A stretch of DNA of 64,000 bases from Sorex araneus (lineage: Eukaryota > Chordata > Mammalia > Eulipotyphla > Soricidae): the NCBI RefSeq assembly GCF_027595985.1, contig NC_073311.1, forward strand, positions 33,945,557-34,009,556, written 5' to 3'. Within the stretch, counting starts at the first letter, position 1, and each line of letters opens with the position of its first letter. This document shows positions 32,725 to 43,400 of this stretch, in pieces. The notes beneath the pieces were generated by a model, which was not told the origin of the DNA, ran no database searches, and was given only the letters and a program-made list of their open reading frames with translations. Position numbers and translations under genes: made by a program.

Positions 32725-32890
32725 GAGGTAGTAAAGGGGTAAGACATTTACTATGCATGCCATAGGCCACAGCTTTATCCACTGCACTTCATAAGGTCCC
32801 CTGAGTACCACCAGAAGTGTTTCTTGAGCACAAAGCCAGGAGTAAGCCCTGACTACAGCTGGGTGCGGTTCAGCACTTCCTCACCAGGGC
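32725..32890 (+). mobile_element. SINE-A, diverged
   Basis: 'ataaggtcccctgagtacc', 'gagcacaaagccaggagtaag' and 'gctgggtgcgg' are clear. Confidence 0.75.
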
Positions 32891-33224
32891 ATAAAAACAT
32901 CCTCTGGGTTTAGATTCTAGAATATTCCCTTATTTACAATAATAGGGTATCAATATATTTCCTTAATACCAATTTTTGAACTACAGCAAAAATATTGGTT
33001 GTGCTGAAATCACTAAACTATGTAGACAAAGGTATTTTTAAAATTGTCATTGTGATACCCTTGACACAAAATATTTTCTTTTGTAGAGGAGAGGGGTTGA
33101 ACTGCTGAACCTTTTTTTTTATTATAGCAGGAGGACATATGGAAGAACAAGAGCTGGTTCAAAGGAGACTTGAGGTCAAAGAATTCTTCCAATCATCCCA
33201 ATCATCTCTAGGATTAGAATTTAC

Positions 33225-33345
33225 TCAAAAAGTCCATAACTCCCTGGCATTATCACTACATTGCTCACTAGTATATCCATAGCACTTAACACAGAGCTTG
33301 GTAAATAGGAGCATCAATAAGTATTTGAGCAATGAATGAAACCTG
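33225..33345 (+). mobile_element. L2 3' end
   Basis: 'catagcacttaacacagagc', 'ttggtaaataggagc' and 'aataagtatttgagcaatgaa' match the L2 terminal region. Confidence 0.75.
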
Positions 33346-33717
33346 ATTGAGATTCTGTGGCAGTAAAAGCCCTGAGGGAAGATTAAAAACCTTGAATCAA
33401 TATCAAAATCATATGGCTTGGCTAAGTGGTACTTGTCTATGGAATCAAAGATTGATGTAAGATCAATAAATATTGTGAAAGGAGTCTTCAGCTATTTTTA
33501 ACTGCATCCACCCCCAATTTCCCTTCCCCACCATAAATTTAAAAGTACAGAAAAGGTCAGTAGTAAAATGGAAGTACTTAAAATCCTTTTTTGGTTGTTA
33601 TCCATGCAAAATATTAAACGAAGAATCTAGACCAAGAAAGAAAGGTAGTTTAGAATGTGAAGCTGATAAATTGAAGGTGCCACACTATAATTTTGCCCTT
33701 ATTTATTGATTTATTGT
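33346..33717. other. Single-copy DNA
   Basis: No feature recognised. Confidence 0.5.
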
Positions 33718-33785
33718 TTTGAAATTTATTTATATTTAGGGTTATACTTTGTGGTGCTCAGGGGCTATTCCCATACCAGGTTCAA
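33718..33785 (-). mobile_element. SINE-A 3' fragment
   Basis: Only 'gggttatactttgtggtgctcaggggc' (partial) and the tail remain. Confidence 0.5.
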
Positions 33786-33944
33786 CTGGGCCTCAAATAA
33801 AGAAAGCACAAGCAGTAGCATTTTAGACTTACCTTCCTCCTTTTAAGCTCAGTATCCCCTTTAAATTTGTCTTTATTTTTCTAAAATGTATTATGGTAGT
33901 GTGCTTATAATGGTGTTGACATATACAAACTTTTTTCCCACCTA

Positions 33945-34175
33945 CTTTATTTAAACATTGGTTTACAATTATTTGTTACAGATATTCAATATTCCAACAC
34001 CAATCTCACCACCGTCACCTTCGCTCACCATTCTCTCCATTTTTTTGTAACAGCCCTTAAGCCTGTGCCCATAGCAAGCACAATATAATTTATTTTTCAT
34101 TTTTATAAAATTGTTCACGATTGATTACATTCAATACTTCAACACCAATCCAACCACCATTGCATCCTCCCAGGA
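33945..34175 (-). mobile_element. Two diverged L1 3'-tail fragments in tandem
   Basis: 'acaattatttgttacagatat...ccaacaccaatctcacc' at 33960-34010 and 'ttgattacattcaatac...caacaccaatccaacc' at 34120-34165 are two variants of one 3' tail. They relate to the L1 ends at 27594 and 52224. Confidence 0.55.
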
Positions 34176-34179
34176 TTTA

Positions 34180-34845
34180 TTTAAATCATTTGTTACAATG
34201 AAATGGCTAGTTGAATGGTCAAAAAAAATACTTTAGTAAAATAAAATTTGTGGAAATTGTTGCATCTCACCATAGAGACATTCAGGCCTTGTCTGAAGTT
34301 GACTAAGCTATTGTTGCCAGTTGAGTGGTCTGTGTTAGCTATTTGAGCTTAGTTGCCTTCTATGTTACATTCCCATCCAACATGGTCTGCTCCTACTAGG
34401 ATGTCAGTATTATAGAGTTTGCAGTATCACATAGACACACATGTGACCACATGCTCCAGGAAATCCATAGTATTTAATTGATCATTGAGCTAACATGGCC
34501 ATGGTGGTGGTGAAAAGTGGGTGGAAATGCCAGGGTTTCAGGAAGTACAGGGAGGTGTGTATTTGTGTGGGTGGGGCAAAGGAGTGTTGGAGGGGGAGAG
34601 GGTCCCTCACCTGACTCTGAAAAGGCTTGGAGTTTCCAGGAAGGTCTTGGGAGCAGGGCAGGGGGGCGGGGGGGGGGGGGAGGGCAAGTTCCTGCCCTGC
34701 CAAACCTCAGGCAGCTAACCTCAAACTCCAGCAGCTGCCACCATTACTGTAACCAGACTCCACCTTCACAAGTAAAATCCAGAAAGAAGCCAAAATGCTG
34801 AAAAAATTCAGGGATACCCTTTAGAAATTTTTTTCTCTGTATTTT
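34180..34845. other. Single-copy DNA with a long G run
   Basis: A run of G with single C/A interruptions at 34660-34682 could form a G-quadruplex. The surrounding 34500-34800 is G-rich on the + strand. No gene recognised. Confidence 0.5.
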
Positions 34846-34849
34846 TCTT

Positions 34850-35092
34850 TGTCTAGGGACCAAACCCAGCAGGGGTCTGGGGCTCTTTGTGCTGGAGTAG
34901 GTTCTGGCAGTGCTTAGAGCACCATGAGGTACAGGGGGTCAAATCCAGATATCCTGCATGGAAAGCACCTTCGCAGCCTATTGAGCTTTCTTTTCCCAGC
35001 CTCTTTTGTTTTTCAAAAGTAGAGGTGAACGCTGTGTCCCTGTTGTAGGGAAGTTGAAGAAAGAATTTGTAAGGATTTGCAGTCACCATTCA
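34850..35092 (-). mobile_element. SINE-A plus unidentified repeat module (copy 1)
   Basis: A diverged reversed SINE-A (about 34860-34990) is followed by 'aaagtagaggtgaacgctg' and 'agggaagttgaagaaagaa'. About 190 bp (34906-35092) aligns with 39680-39873, including the part beyond the SINE, so the shared unit is larger than a SINE. Confidence 0.6.
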
Positions 35093-35224
35093 GAACAGGA
35101 ATTTGATCACTAAGATAGCAAAGGCTGTTGTCCTAAGGACATCTTTAGCTGGTTAAGCTGGGAACAGTTCATAGTCTATGCACAGTAAGTTTGACTTATC
35201 AGGTCTTAAATATGCCCTTTTAAA

Positions 35225-35666
35225 CTTTATTTTTATTGTGAAATTGAACTTTAGAATTTTTCAAAAATCTTAACTAAAATTTTTACTATAGCTTGGTTTA
35301 GATGATTACATTAGCACCATCATATATGGCATTGATGCGTAGCTACTGCACACCTACCCCCATCAAAATGTGCATGACCATCCACCACTGTCCCTAGGTC
35401 ACCTCTAGACCAGTCATTTTTCCTCCCACTCCTCCCCACAGAAGTTGGTAAGCAGAAGTGTAATCTAAGGTCAAGGGTTTGTCATTGTTTTATATGTCTG
35501 TTCCCTATGTTTCATCTCATTACATTCTCCAGATGAGTAAGGTTACTCATAATTTTGTCTCTCTCCCTCTCACTTACTTTTTAAAGCATAATACCCTCCA
35601 TTTCCATCCATAATTTGATTTTTGAATTATTTCCTGTTTTCGAGCTCCATAGTGTTCAAGTGTGTG

Positions 35667-35752
<86 letters not shown>

Positions 35753-36215
35753 CCCATCTGTTTATGTATCTTTGGAGACTTTGGTTGTTTCTCAATTTCC
35801 TAACTTTTGTACTAAATGCTGCAATCAACATAAGTATGCATATGCCTTTTGAATTTTTTTTGTTTGTTTGTTTTGGGGAGGTAGATGCCAAGTAGTGGAA
35901 TTACTGGGTTACATGAATATTATATTTTACTTTAATGAGAAATCTTCAAACTGCATTCCATAGGGGCTGAACCAGACAAAATCTCCAACAGTGAATGAAG
36001 GTTCCTTTTTCACATCCTGATATATGCTATTCTCATGTACATGAGATGATATTTCATTTGAAAAGCATTTCCCTGATAGCGAGTGATGATCAGCACTTTT
36101 TCATATGACTACTGGGCATCTGTATGTTCTTTTGAAAGAAGGATCTATTCAGTTCCTCTTCCCATTTTTTAAAAATGGTTTTATTAGTTTTCTGTCTTAA
36201 CCATGTCTTTTGTAA
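35225..36215 (-). mobile_element. L1 3' region with embedded microsatellite
   Basis: From 35770 the + strand matches reversed L1 3' sequence in order: 'aatgctgcaatcaacataag', 'agtggaattactgggttac', 'gagatgatatttcatttg', 'catttccctgatagcgag', 'tcttttgaaagaagg'. The part before 35655 is less certain. Confidence 0.75.
35661..35754 (+). repeat. (TG)n-(TGTC)n compound microsatellite
   Basis: About 26 TG units, then ten or so TCTG units, inside the L1. Confidence 0.97.
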
Positions 36216-36550
36216 GAATGAAGTAGAACTATATAACTGGTTTGAATTGTTTTCCAGCATGTTCAGTAAAGAAAGAAAATAAACAAAAAATCATGCTAGA
36301 CATGATTTAGTTGTCTAAATATTTGTGAATATATAAACATCCATACTCCACAAATATCAAAAGATTATTTGACAAAAGGTTCCATATGCATAAGAAAAAC
36401 ATTTGAGGTTAATATCAAGTGTGTATTCTTCTGTGGGGAGTGTTTGGAGAGGTGGGTAGTTAAATTTTTTCTCTATAGACCAAAATATCAACTTTTCAGA
36501 TGAAAGGAAATTAGACCACTAGTATATGAAATAAAACCTACTTGGTCTAT

Positions 36551-36662
36551 GGAAGGATGGGCACTTGACCATTGTATGACTGAAACGCAAGCACAAAAAT
36601 TTGTAAGTCTGTCTGTAACTGTACCTCATGGTGATTCAATAATAAAAAAATTTTTTAAAAAT
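36551..36662 (+). mobile_element. Severely 5'-truncated L1 3' end with 14-bp duplication
   Basis: A 112-bp insert between CCTACTTGGTCTAT copies at 36537-36550 and 36663-36676. It contains 'gtatgactgaaacgcaagc', 'gtgattcaataataaaaa' and ends in an A/T-rich tail. It is the same 3' end as at 2400-2512. Confidence 0.88.
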
Positions 36663-36767
36663 CCTACTTGGTCTATATTACTAAAAATTTTTCAAATTTT
36701 AGAATGAAATCAAGATGTACACATCTGCAAGGATTGGGTTGGGTGGAAAATCTTTCTTCAGTAACAA

Positions 36768-36895
36768 AGAGCCAGAAAGATAGTATGATATACAGAGGTG
36801 AAGCCAGATTTGATCCCCATAGCTGCATATGGTTCCCTGAGCACAGAGCTAGGAGTAGCCCATGAGTGCTACCAGGAATACCCCCCCAACACACA
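36768..36895 (+). mobile_element. SINE-A, diverged
   Basis: 'gagccagaaagatagtatg' head, 'gagcacagagctaggagtag' body, C-run and (AC)n tail. Confidence 0.8.
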
Positions 36896-37167
36896 CACTC
36901 ACAAAAGTAAAGAAGATAAGTGTCAATAATGGAAAAGAGGAACATATTTGACAGCCTCCAAAATATGTTTTTGTAAAGGAAGCATTATAATGCCAATGTA
37001 AATGAGAGTTAAATAAGCATGTGTTAATGTGATAAAATAAGAGATGAATACTAGTATTAAATATATTTCCAAATATAAATAAATCACTGTTTTCATAATA
37101 AAAAATATTGCAAGTTGAAAAGATGAACTCAAGAGAAAAATAGACAACATAAAGAAAGAGAATTTTT

Positions 37168-37334
37168 TTTTCTTTTTGGGTCACACCCAGCGATGCTCAG
37201 GGGTTACTCCTGGCTTTGCACTCAGGAATTACTCCTGGCGGTGCTTGGGGGACCATATGGGATGCCGGGGATTGAACCCGGGTCGGCCGCGTGCAAGGCA
37301 AACGCCCTACCCGCTATGCTATCGCTCCGGCCCC
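37168..37334 (-). mobile_element. SINE-A, closest to consensus
   Basis: Nearly undamaged copy with 'gggtcacacccagcgatgc' and 'ttgaacccgggtcggccgc', flanked by AAGAAAGAGAATTTTT at 37152-37167 and 37335-37350. Probably among the youngest insertions here. Confidence 0.96.
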
Positions 37335-37351
37335 AAGAAAGAGAATTTTTG

Positions 37352-37550
37352 TTTGTTTTGTTTTGAGACCATACCTGGCATAGTTCAGGTCCTGTTACTG
37401 TAGTACATAGTTTAGGGCCTACTCCTGCCTCTGTGATTGGGGGTTGCTCCTGAGGGTTCTCAGGGGGCCACATAGTACTGGAAAAATCAAACTTGGGACT
37501 CCAGCATGCAAAGGATGTGTTCAGCTCACTGAGCCAGCCTCCCTGCCCAG
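37352..37550 (-). mobile_element. SINE-A, diverged, expanded body
   Basis: 'agaccatacctggcatag' and 'aatcaaacttgggactcc', with about 30 extra bases in the body. Confidence 0.7.
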
Positions 37551-37815
37551 TTCTGGAATAGTCAATTTATTAGAGAACAAGAGAAAGTGGATGATAAATA
37601 TAGTAAAGATATACAATCTTATTAGTGATCAAGAAAATATTACCTATCAGATCGATAAATACCTAAACATGAATAATATCCCAATGCTTATGTGGTTATA
37701 GAAATCAAACCACATATTTTGTTAATAAAATTAAAATTACAATATTTGATAACTACAGTATTTAATATTATAAATACAGTATTCATTCAATACAAATACA
37801 CTTTGACATCTACTT

Positions 37816-37998
37816 GGGAGGGAGGGGCTGTGTTGAGGTCATACCCAGCAGTGCTCAATGCTTCAGTGCTTATTCATGGCTTTGTACCCAGGGATCATTC
37901 CTGGTGGTGCTCAGGGGACCATATGTAGTACTGGTATAAAACTAACATTGGCAGTGTGCAAGGCAAGCACCTCAACCCTTGTACTCTCTCTCTTCATC
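37816..37998 (-). mobile_element. SINE-A
   Basis: 'gtcatacccagcagtgctc', 'gtggtgctcaggggaccatat', 'gtgcaaggcaagcacc'. Confidence 0.85.
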
Positions 37999-38099
37999 CA
38001 TTGACAACTCACTTTGCACAATCTCTTATATAGACATAACACATAATGAAATTACATAGTACATAATATAATTACTCGTTGAGAAAAGAAAGCACTTAT

Positions 38100-38203
38100 T
38101 GGGGACAGGAACATAGTAGAGCGGGTAAGGCACTTGCCTTGCACAGAGCCAGGAATAAGCCCTGAGCACAGCCAGGCATGGTCTCAAAACAAACAAACAA
38201 AAA
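38100..38203 (+). mobile_element. SINE-A with internal deletion
   Basis: The head joins from 'gccttgcaca' directly to 'gagccaggaataagcc', removing the B box and mid body, then a (CAAA)n tail. It sits directly before another SINE-A in the same orientation. Confidence 0.8.
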
Positions 38204-38217
38204 TTAATAACTTCTTA

Positions 38218-38395
38218 GGTCAGAGCGATAGTAGAGTGGGGAGGGCCTTGCATGCAGCGGATCCAGGTTTGATCCCAGGCACCAGGGATGGTCCCCGAAA
38301 CCTTGCCAGAAGCGATATTTAAGCTCTGAGCACATGGTCAGGAGTAAGCCCTGAGCATTACTTGGTGTAATAAAAGAAACCAAAATAAATAAAAT
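38218..38395 (+). mobile_element. SINE-A
   Basis: 'aggtcagagcgatagtagag' head and 'gtttgatcccaggcacc'. The tail contains AATAAA-rich sequence. Confidence 0.85.
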
Positions 38396-38807
38396 CTGGG
38401 AATGCAATGTTCTCATCTCCTTTGAAAAAAACAAATGATCACTCCTTATAAACATTCTCTCCTGAGTTCACCCTCAAAGTCGAATGGATTTGATGAGAAC
38501 AGTGCTATCAGAATGTTTAAAGCTGACTCAGACACCTCTACTATTAGGTACACAATGCTGAGAAGGTATCTACACAGCGTTTCTATTCTAGAATATTCCT
38601 TAAATCCTCAAATATCTCGCACTTCCTTAATCTCTCACTTTTATCCATGACTGTAGAAGCAGCCATGACGTGGTACCTGAGGTTGGGAAATGAGTCTATT
38701 CATTATATTATTTGAACCTGGAAACACCAAAAAGCAAGGTGTTCTCTCTCATGCAGTTATATACATTACAAGAAAAATTAGCAGCTATTTTCCTTACAAT
38801 GTGAAAG

Positions 38808-38915
38808 TGGGGGGGGGAGAGGAAGAGAGAAGGAAAGAGAGAAAGAGAAAAAGAGAGAGAGAGGAAGAGGGAGAAAGAGAGACAGGGAGACAGACAGAGA
38901 GAGAGAGAGAGTACA
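38808..38915 (+). repeat. Purine-rich (GA)n/(GAAA)n tract
   Basis: Starts with a G run, then GAGA, GAAA and GACA units, almost pure purine for about 100 bases. Confidence 0.95.
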
Positions 38916-39654
38916 AATGAAAACAAAGATGAAAGATCAAGTGAACAGAACATCTGAGGCCATTTATGCTCTGAACTTGAATTACTCCTAAGGGCTCATC
39001 TTGTGATTTGGTTTTAGCCTTTTCCTTACATTCTGTGAGCAATTTCTAAAGTCTCCCAGTAAGCCCTTCCTCACTTCTTTTTTTTTTTTATTGAACAAGT
39101 TTACCTTCTGCAACCAACAGAATCTGAAGCAATAAAGATTTTCTATTAAATAATTAACTTCTTGATAAGAATATAACCCATGGACCTTGAGCAAACAATG
39201 ACAAGTATTAGGTGAAGGTAGACACCGTCTTCCTCATTTCACTTGTGATCTCACAGAACCTTTGGAGGACTCCAGCTTCCCAACCCCCATAGCCTTGCCC
39301 TGCCCTGAAGCTCATTACATCCCACATTCAACTCTAAGCAGCCTCCTTAGGATGGACTGGGTGGGACGCTCCCTAAAGGAAGAGAAAGATAAAAAGGGAC
39401 ATCCTTAAAGTTCCCTACACATCCTCAAACATCGAAGCAGGAATAAGGTTGAGATAAGGCAAGCCTGTTGCTGACGGTTATTCTCTGATGATAATACTAA
39501 ATACATGAAACTTGATGCTAGTTTATGCTAGCTTTAAGCTTCTGGCTTTTTCTTTTTAATTTCAAAAATATTATTCATTTACTTTTTCATTTTTATTTAC
39601 ATTCAGTTTTTGAATGGAGGTGTCACTGGAAGTTTGGAATTTTTGTGTATTTTT
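38916..39654. other. Single-copy DNA
   Basis: No feature recognised. Confidence 0.5.
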
Positions 39655-39914
39655 TTTTTTTAATTGAAGGCGATACACCTAACAGTGCTAAGGGCACCAT
39701 GAGGTGTGGGGGAGGGTCAAACCCAGATCTCCTGCATGCAAAGTACATGATCAGACTGTTGAGCTCTCTTTCTCCTGCCCTTTTTATTATTATTATTTTT
39801 TCTGAAGATAGAGGTGGATACTGTGTCTGTACTGTAGGGAAGTTGAGGAAAGAATCTGTAGGGATTGAGTGAAATAACTGAGTGGTGAGGTGCAGAGAGG
39901 AAAGAAGCAGTAGG
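39655..39914 (-). mobile_element. SINE-A plus unidentified repeat module (copy 2)
   Basis: A reversed, diverged SINE-A (about 39660-39780) is followed by an (ATT)n patch, then 'gatagaggtggatactgtg' and 'agggaagttgaggaaagaa', matching copy 1. It ends at the duplication GAAAGAAGCAGTAGG, where an L1 end inserted. Confidence 0.65.
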
Positions 39915-40000
39915 TTCAAGCATTGTATAACTGAGACTTTAGCCTGAAAGCTTTGTAACTTTCCACATAGTGATCCAATAAAAAAATTAAAAAAAAAAAA
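39915..40000 (+). mobile_element. 86-bp L1 3' end with 15-bp duplication
   Basis: Lies between exact GAAAGAAGCAGTAGG copies (39900-39914, 40001-40015). It contains 'cattgtataactgagac', 'agtgatccaataaaaaaa' and a poly(A) end. This is one of the shortest 5'-truncated L1 insertions recognisable here. Confidence 0.9.
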
Positions 40001-40015
40001 GAAAGAAGCAGTAGG

Positions 40016-40182
40016 AACAATGATATTTGGGAAGTTCCTGGTATGCTCAGAGTTACTCCTGGTTCTGTGCTCAGGGATCAATCTTGGCGGGGTTCAGAGA
40101 CCATAGGGGATGCCAAGCATTGAAGCTGGGTTAGTCACAAGTAGGGTAAGCGCCCTACCCATTGTACTGTTGCTCAGGTCTG
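40016..40182 (-). mobile_element. Module remainder followed by SINE-A
   Basis: 40016-40035 continues the unidentified module. 40036-40182 is a reversed SINE-A ('ctcagagttactcctgg', 'gaccataggggatgcc', 'attgtactgttgctc'). Confidence 0.8.
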
Positions 40183-40431
40183 GTTTTAGAGATATTTTAA
40201 TATTTTATTTGTAGATGTGTGTATATATATACATATATACGTATATGTGTGTGTATTTGTTTGTATTCACAATGAATTGCTTTTAAATCTGGAAGTGCAC
40301 AGAAATCTGATGTGGAAATATGTCCTAATTAGAAACATAGATTTGACTGCATAAAATTTAAAGTTTTTGGCCAGTCAAAACCTTACAATAGACATAAGGA
40401 AAAGTCTGATTACAGAGTAAACAAAAGTAAC

Positions 40432-40577
40432 TTTTGTTTGCTTTGGGGCCACAGTTGGCAGTACTCAGGACTTAGTCTTGGGGTTCCTCATGGGCCCAGG
40501 TAATGCTGGAGATCAGACCTGGCACTGCCACAGGGAAAACTTGTGCTCTACCTCTCTGAGTATCTCCCAGTCAGCTT
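40432..40577 (-). mobile_element. SINE-A, diverged
   Basis: 'ctttggggccacagttggc', 'ggtaatgctggagatcagacc', 'gagtatctcccag'. Confidence 0.65.
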
Positions 40578-40597
40578 CAAGAACTTTTTGCTTGTTT

Positions 40598-40732
40598 GAA
40601 TTTTATTTTTGTTTTTGGTACAAACCCATTGGTGCGTAGGGACTATTCCTGAGTAGGGTCAGTCACTCCTGGTTGTACTCAAGAGATCAATCCCAGGTCA
40701 CTTAGTCCATGCTGAGCTATCTTTGTGGCCCT
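40598..40732 (-). mobile_element. SINE-A, diverged
   Basis: 'ggtacaaacccattggtgc', 'caagagatcaatcccagg', 'gagctatctttgtggcc'. Confidence 0.6.
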
Positions 40733-40868
40733 AGAAGCAAAGGTATACTTTAAAGTTTAACAGAATTGATATTCCTACTGGGAGAGCCTAGACAGAATGA
40801 GGCAAGAGCAAACATCTTTGGACTTTCCCATTCAACTGAAAATCTCATTGGGTACACCCTCCAATGAC

Positions 40869-40909
40869 ATCACGTGCGCGCCAGTGCGCGCGCGCACGCG
40901 CACATACAC

Positions 40910-40944
<35 letters not shown>

Positions 40945-40945
40945 A
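40869..40945. repeat. (GC)n-(CA)n alternating purine-pyrimidine tract
   Basis: 'gcgcgcgcgcacgcgcac' passes into a long CA run. Alternating CG/CA is the classic Z-DNA-prone composition. Confidence 0.95.
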
Positions 40946-41164
40946 AATGTAGAACAAGTGAACAGGAGATAATCAGACCTCAGGAGAGTCATTCAGAGTA
41001 TGACCTTTGACCTCTGCCCCAGGAGATCAAATAGAAAGCTTATTGGCCAATGGGATAAACAATGTGGATAAAGCAATTTGGCACATACACAGCGTACACA
41101 GCTAACACATTCCTCTAAATACTGTCAAACAAAAAATGGGCCAAGGATACAAGGAGAAAACTCC
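40946..41164. other. Single-copy DNA
   Basis: No feature recognised. Confidence 0.5.
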
Positions 41165-41242
41165 CAAGTGGAACTGAGTGTTGAGATGCAGATAGGAAAG
41201 AAGTAGTAGGCACAATGGCACTTGGGCACTTCCTGAAGAGGT
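41165..41242. repeat. Unidentified repeat module (copy 3)
   Basis: 'actgagtgttgagatgcag', 'ggaaagaagtagtagg' and 'acttgggcacttcctg' align with 39871-39914 joined to 40016-40040. It is again followed by a reversed SINE-A. Confidence 0.7.
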
Positions 41243-41370
41243 TCTTGTTTTGTTTGGGGGACACGCCTGACAGTGCTCAGGGGTTACTCCAGGCTCTGGG
41301 GACCATATAGGATGCCAGGGGTTACACCTGGGTCAGCAGTGTGCAAGGCAAGAGTCTTACTGCTGCTTCG
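41243..41370 (-). mobile_element. SINE-A with internal deletion
   Basis: 'gggggacacgcctgacagtg' then 'ttactccaggctctggggacc': the segment between the two 'actcctggc' words is gone. Confidence 0.8.
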
Positions 41371-41974
41371 TAGAGATCTTGCCTTCATCCATGAACAATC
41401 CTCAGGATATTTTTCTGGCAATTTCCAGAGGTTTTTGGGCTATTTGCATTGTTCCCCAGAAGAGTAATTTAGCCGGGTCTTTCTAAATTATCTGTGTGAA
41501 TTTAAATGATCTGGACCTACTAAATTCCCTAAATTACCTGGATCTTTGGGGTTCTCTGGCAGGTCTGGCAAAAGGACATGGTTTGAAGTGCAGGAAGGAA
41601 GGCCAGACACAATTCTCCAAGGTGCTACTTCCTCTTCCCCACTGTTAAAAGGAGATTAAAATAAGATTAAAATTTAATTAACAAAGTAATGAGATCTTCA
41701 GAACCAGCAGATATAATCAACACAGCTAGTCAGGCTTATGTAGGAAACAACTAAAGCAATGTGAGTTGTGAGGTAGGGCATACAACCTGCCAACGGGGGG
41801 CTTTTAACCAGGTCCTTGAAAGGTTCCTGAACCTCAGAACTCTCCCTTCAAGCTACAAAGATTTGCTTACTCAGGTTTACTCATGGGCCTCAAAGGGGCA
41901 GCTCAGCTCATTATTTGTTTGATTGCAGAATGACCAACTCCCGAAGAGAGATTTCTCTGAAATAGAGAATCCAT
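41371..41974. other. Single-copy DNA
   Basis: No feature recognised. Confidence 0.5.
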
Positions 41975-42120
41975 TTGAATTTGTTTTGTTTTGTCTTCGG
42001 ACCGCACCCTGCTCAGCCCTTGGGAATGGTGTATTAGGATCAACTCCTTCCTGCTTTCCTGCATGCAGAGCATACCATCAATGTGTGGAGCTCACCCTGG
42101 CCCCTGAAACTTATTTTTCT
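41975..42120 (-). mobile_element. SINE-A, diverged
   Basis: (TTTTG)n tail and 'cttcggaccgcaccctgc'. The remainder is weak. Confidence 0.5.
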
Positions 42121-42123
42121 AGG

Positions 42124-42340
42124 CTTCACTTTCACTGTCACTGTCACTGTCATCCCATTGCTCATTGATTTGCACAGAGGGTAGGGCATTGCTCTTGCAC
42201 GCGGCCGACCCAGGTTTGATTCCTCCACCCCTCTCGGAGAGCCCGGCGAGCTACGGAGAGTATCTCGCCTGCTCGGCAGAGCCTGGCAAGCTACCCGGGG
42301 CGTATTCGATATGCCAAAAACAGTAACAACAAGGCTTTAC
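42124..42340 (+). mobile_element. Rearranged SINE-B with inverted 3' terminus
   Basis: 42128-42171 is the reversed 3' end (CACTGT repeats, 'cattgctcattgatttgc'). It joins directly to a forward tRNA head ('gagggtagggcattgc', 'ggtttgattcctcc') and body ending 'aacagtaacaacaagg'. The forward part lacks the terminal segment that appears inverted in front. Confidence 0.8.
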
Positions 42341-43274
42341 TGTACATATCATAAATCTTACTGTCTTGTGAGCAGGTGAGACCATGGAAATAACGTTCTA
42401 CCCAGCTGTTCATCATTTTTAAAAAGAAGTCTAAACTTTAGGGTTTTTTTTTTTTTTTTTGGTAGGCTTTTGTCTTCCCTGCCTTATTGCCACAACTTGT
42501 GGAGAATGCTGGACAATTACCAACTCTCACGTCATTTTGTCATGGAAATAAAACACAGTTCTAGAACCAGCTCAAAGAGACAAAAGTAAAAAACACGCTA
42601 AATCCACATGATTGGTTTCATTGAATACACAATATCAAAAGGCCAAATTAGTGAGCAAAGGGGGGAAAAAAACCCAAACATTCCCCAGACTCAATAAGTA
42701 TTATTAGGGAGAAGCATGCATGTGCTGGCTGGCAGGAGGAAGTTTCCTATGGAAACTTAGTATTTCCCTTCAAGACCAGCGTTACAGAAAACTCTCTATA
42801 AGTCTCTGGATATCACTAAACATGAGCACTGACATATTCCATAGGGATGGTTTGTGGGAGGATTGACTGATCAAACACAGGGTCCTGTGAAATGGAGATC
42901 AGAGCAACAGTTATGACTTTTCAGGGCAATTGTGACACATGCAACTTACGCACATTAAGGTCTTTGATTTGTTTGGGGGGGCTACCGCTGGCTGTGCCCA
43001 GCCCTGTGAGGCACCACAGATGGAACTCCCTCACCTCAATATGCATATCTGGCACCCCTAGACAGGGGTGTTGAAGCAAAAGAACTTAAACTGATGGAAA
43101 GAAAGTTATGTAATTTGGAGCAGTCAGCACCTTTTCTTAAGACACAAAACCATCCCACAAGGTTGGAAAAACATTCACAGTACAACACAATGAGGTTGGA
43201 TGGGCGAAGCCTGTGAGATAGAGCAGATAGGAAAACAAAGAAAAACCTGTTTGTGAGGCCCTAAAGCACAGTTG
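42341..43274. other. Single-copy DNA
   Basis: A 16-17 base T run lies at 42445-42461. A very weak SINE remnant may lie at 42965-43070. No gene recognised. Confidence 0.45.
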
Positions 43275-43400
43275 TGTTTTTGGTTTTGCTTTTGGGTCAC
43301 ACCTGGCAGTTTGTTGTGGTGCTCTGGGGCAACTGCTCAGCACGCTGGGGGCAGGGGAGGGGTGGGGTGAGAATGTGGTGCAGAGAACCAATGGTCTCCT
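43275..43400 (-). mobile_element. SINE-A 3' fragment, G-rich
   Basis: 'cttttgggtcacacctggc' is clear. The rest is replaced by G-rich sequence. Confidence 0.6.
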
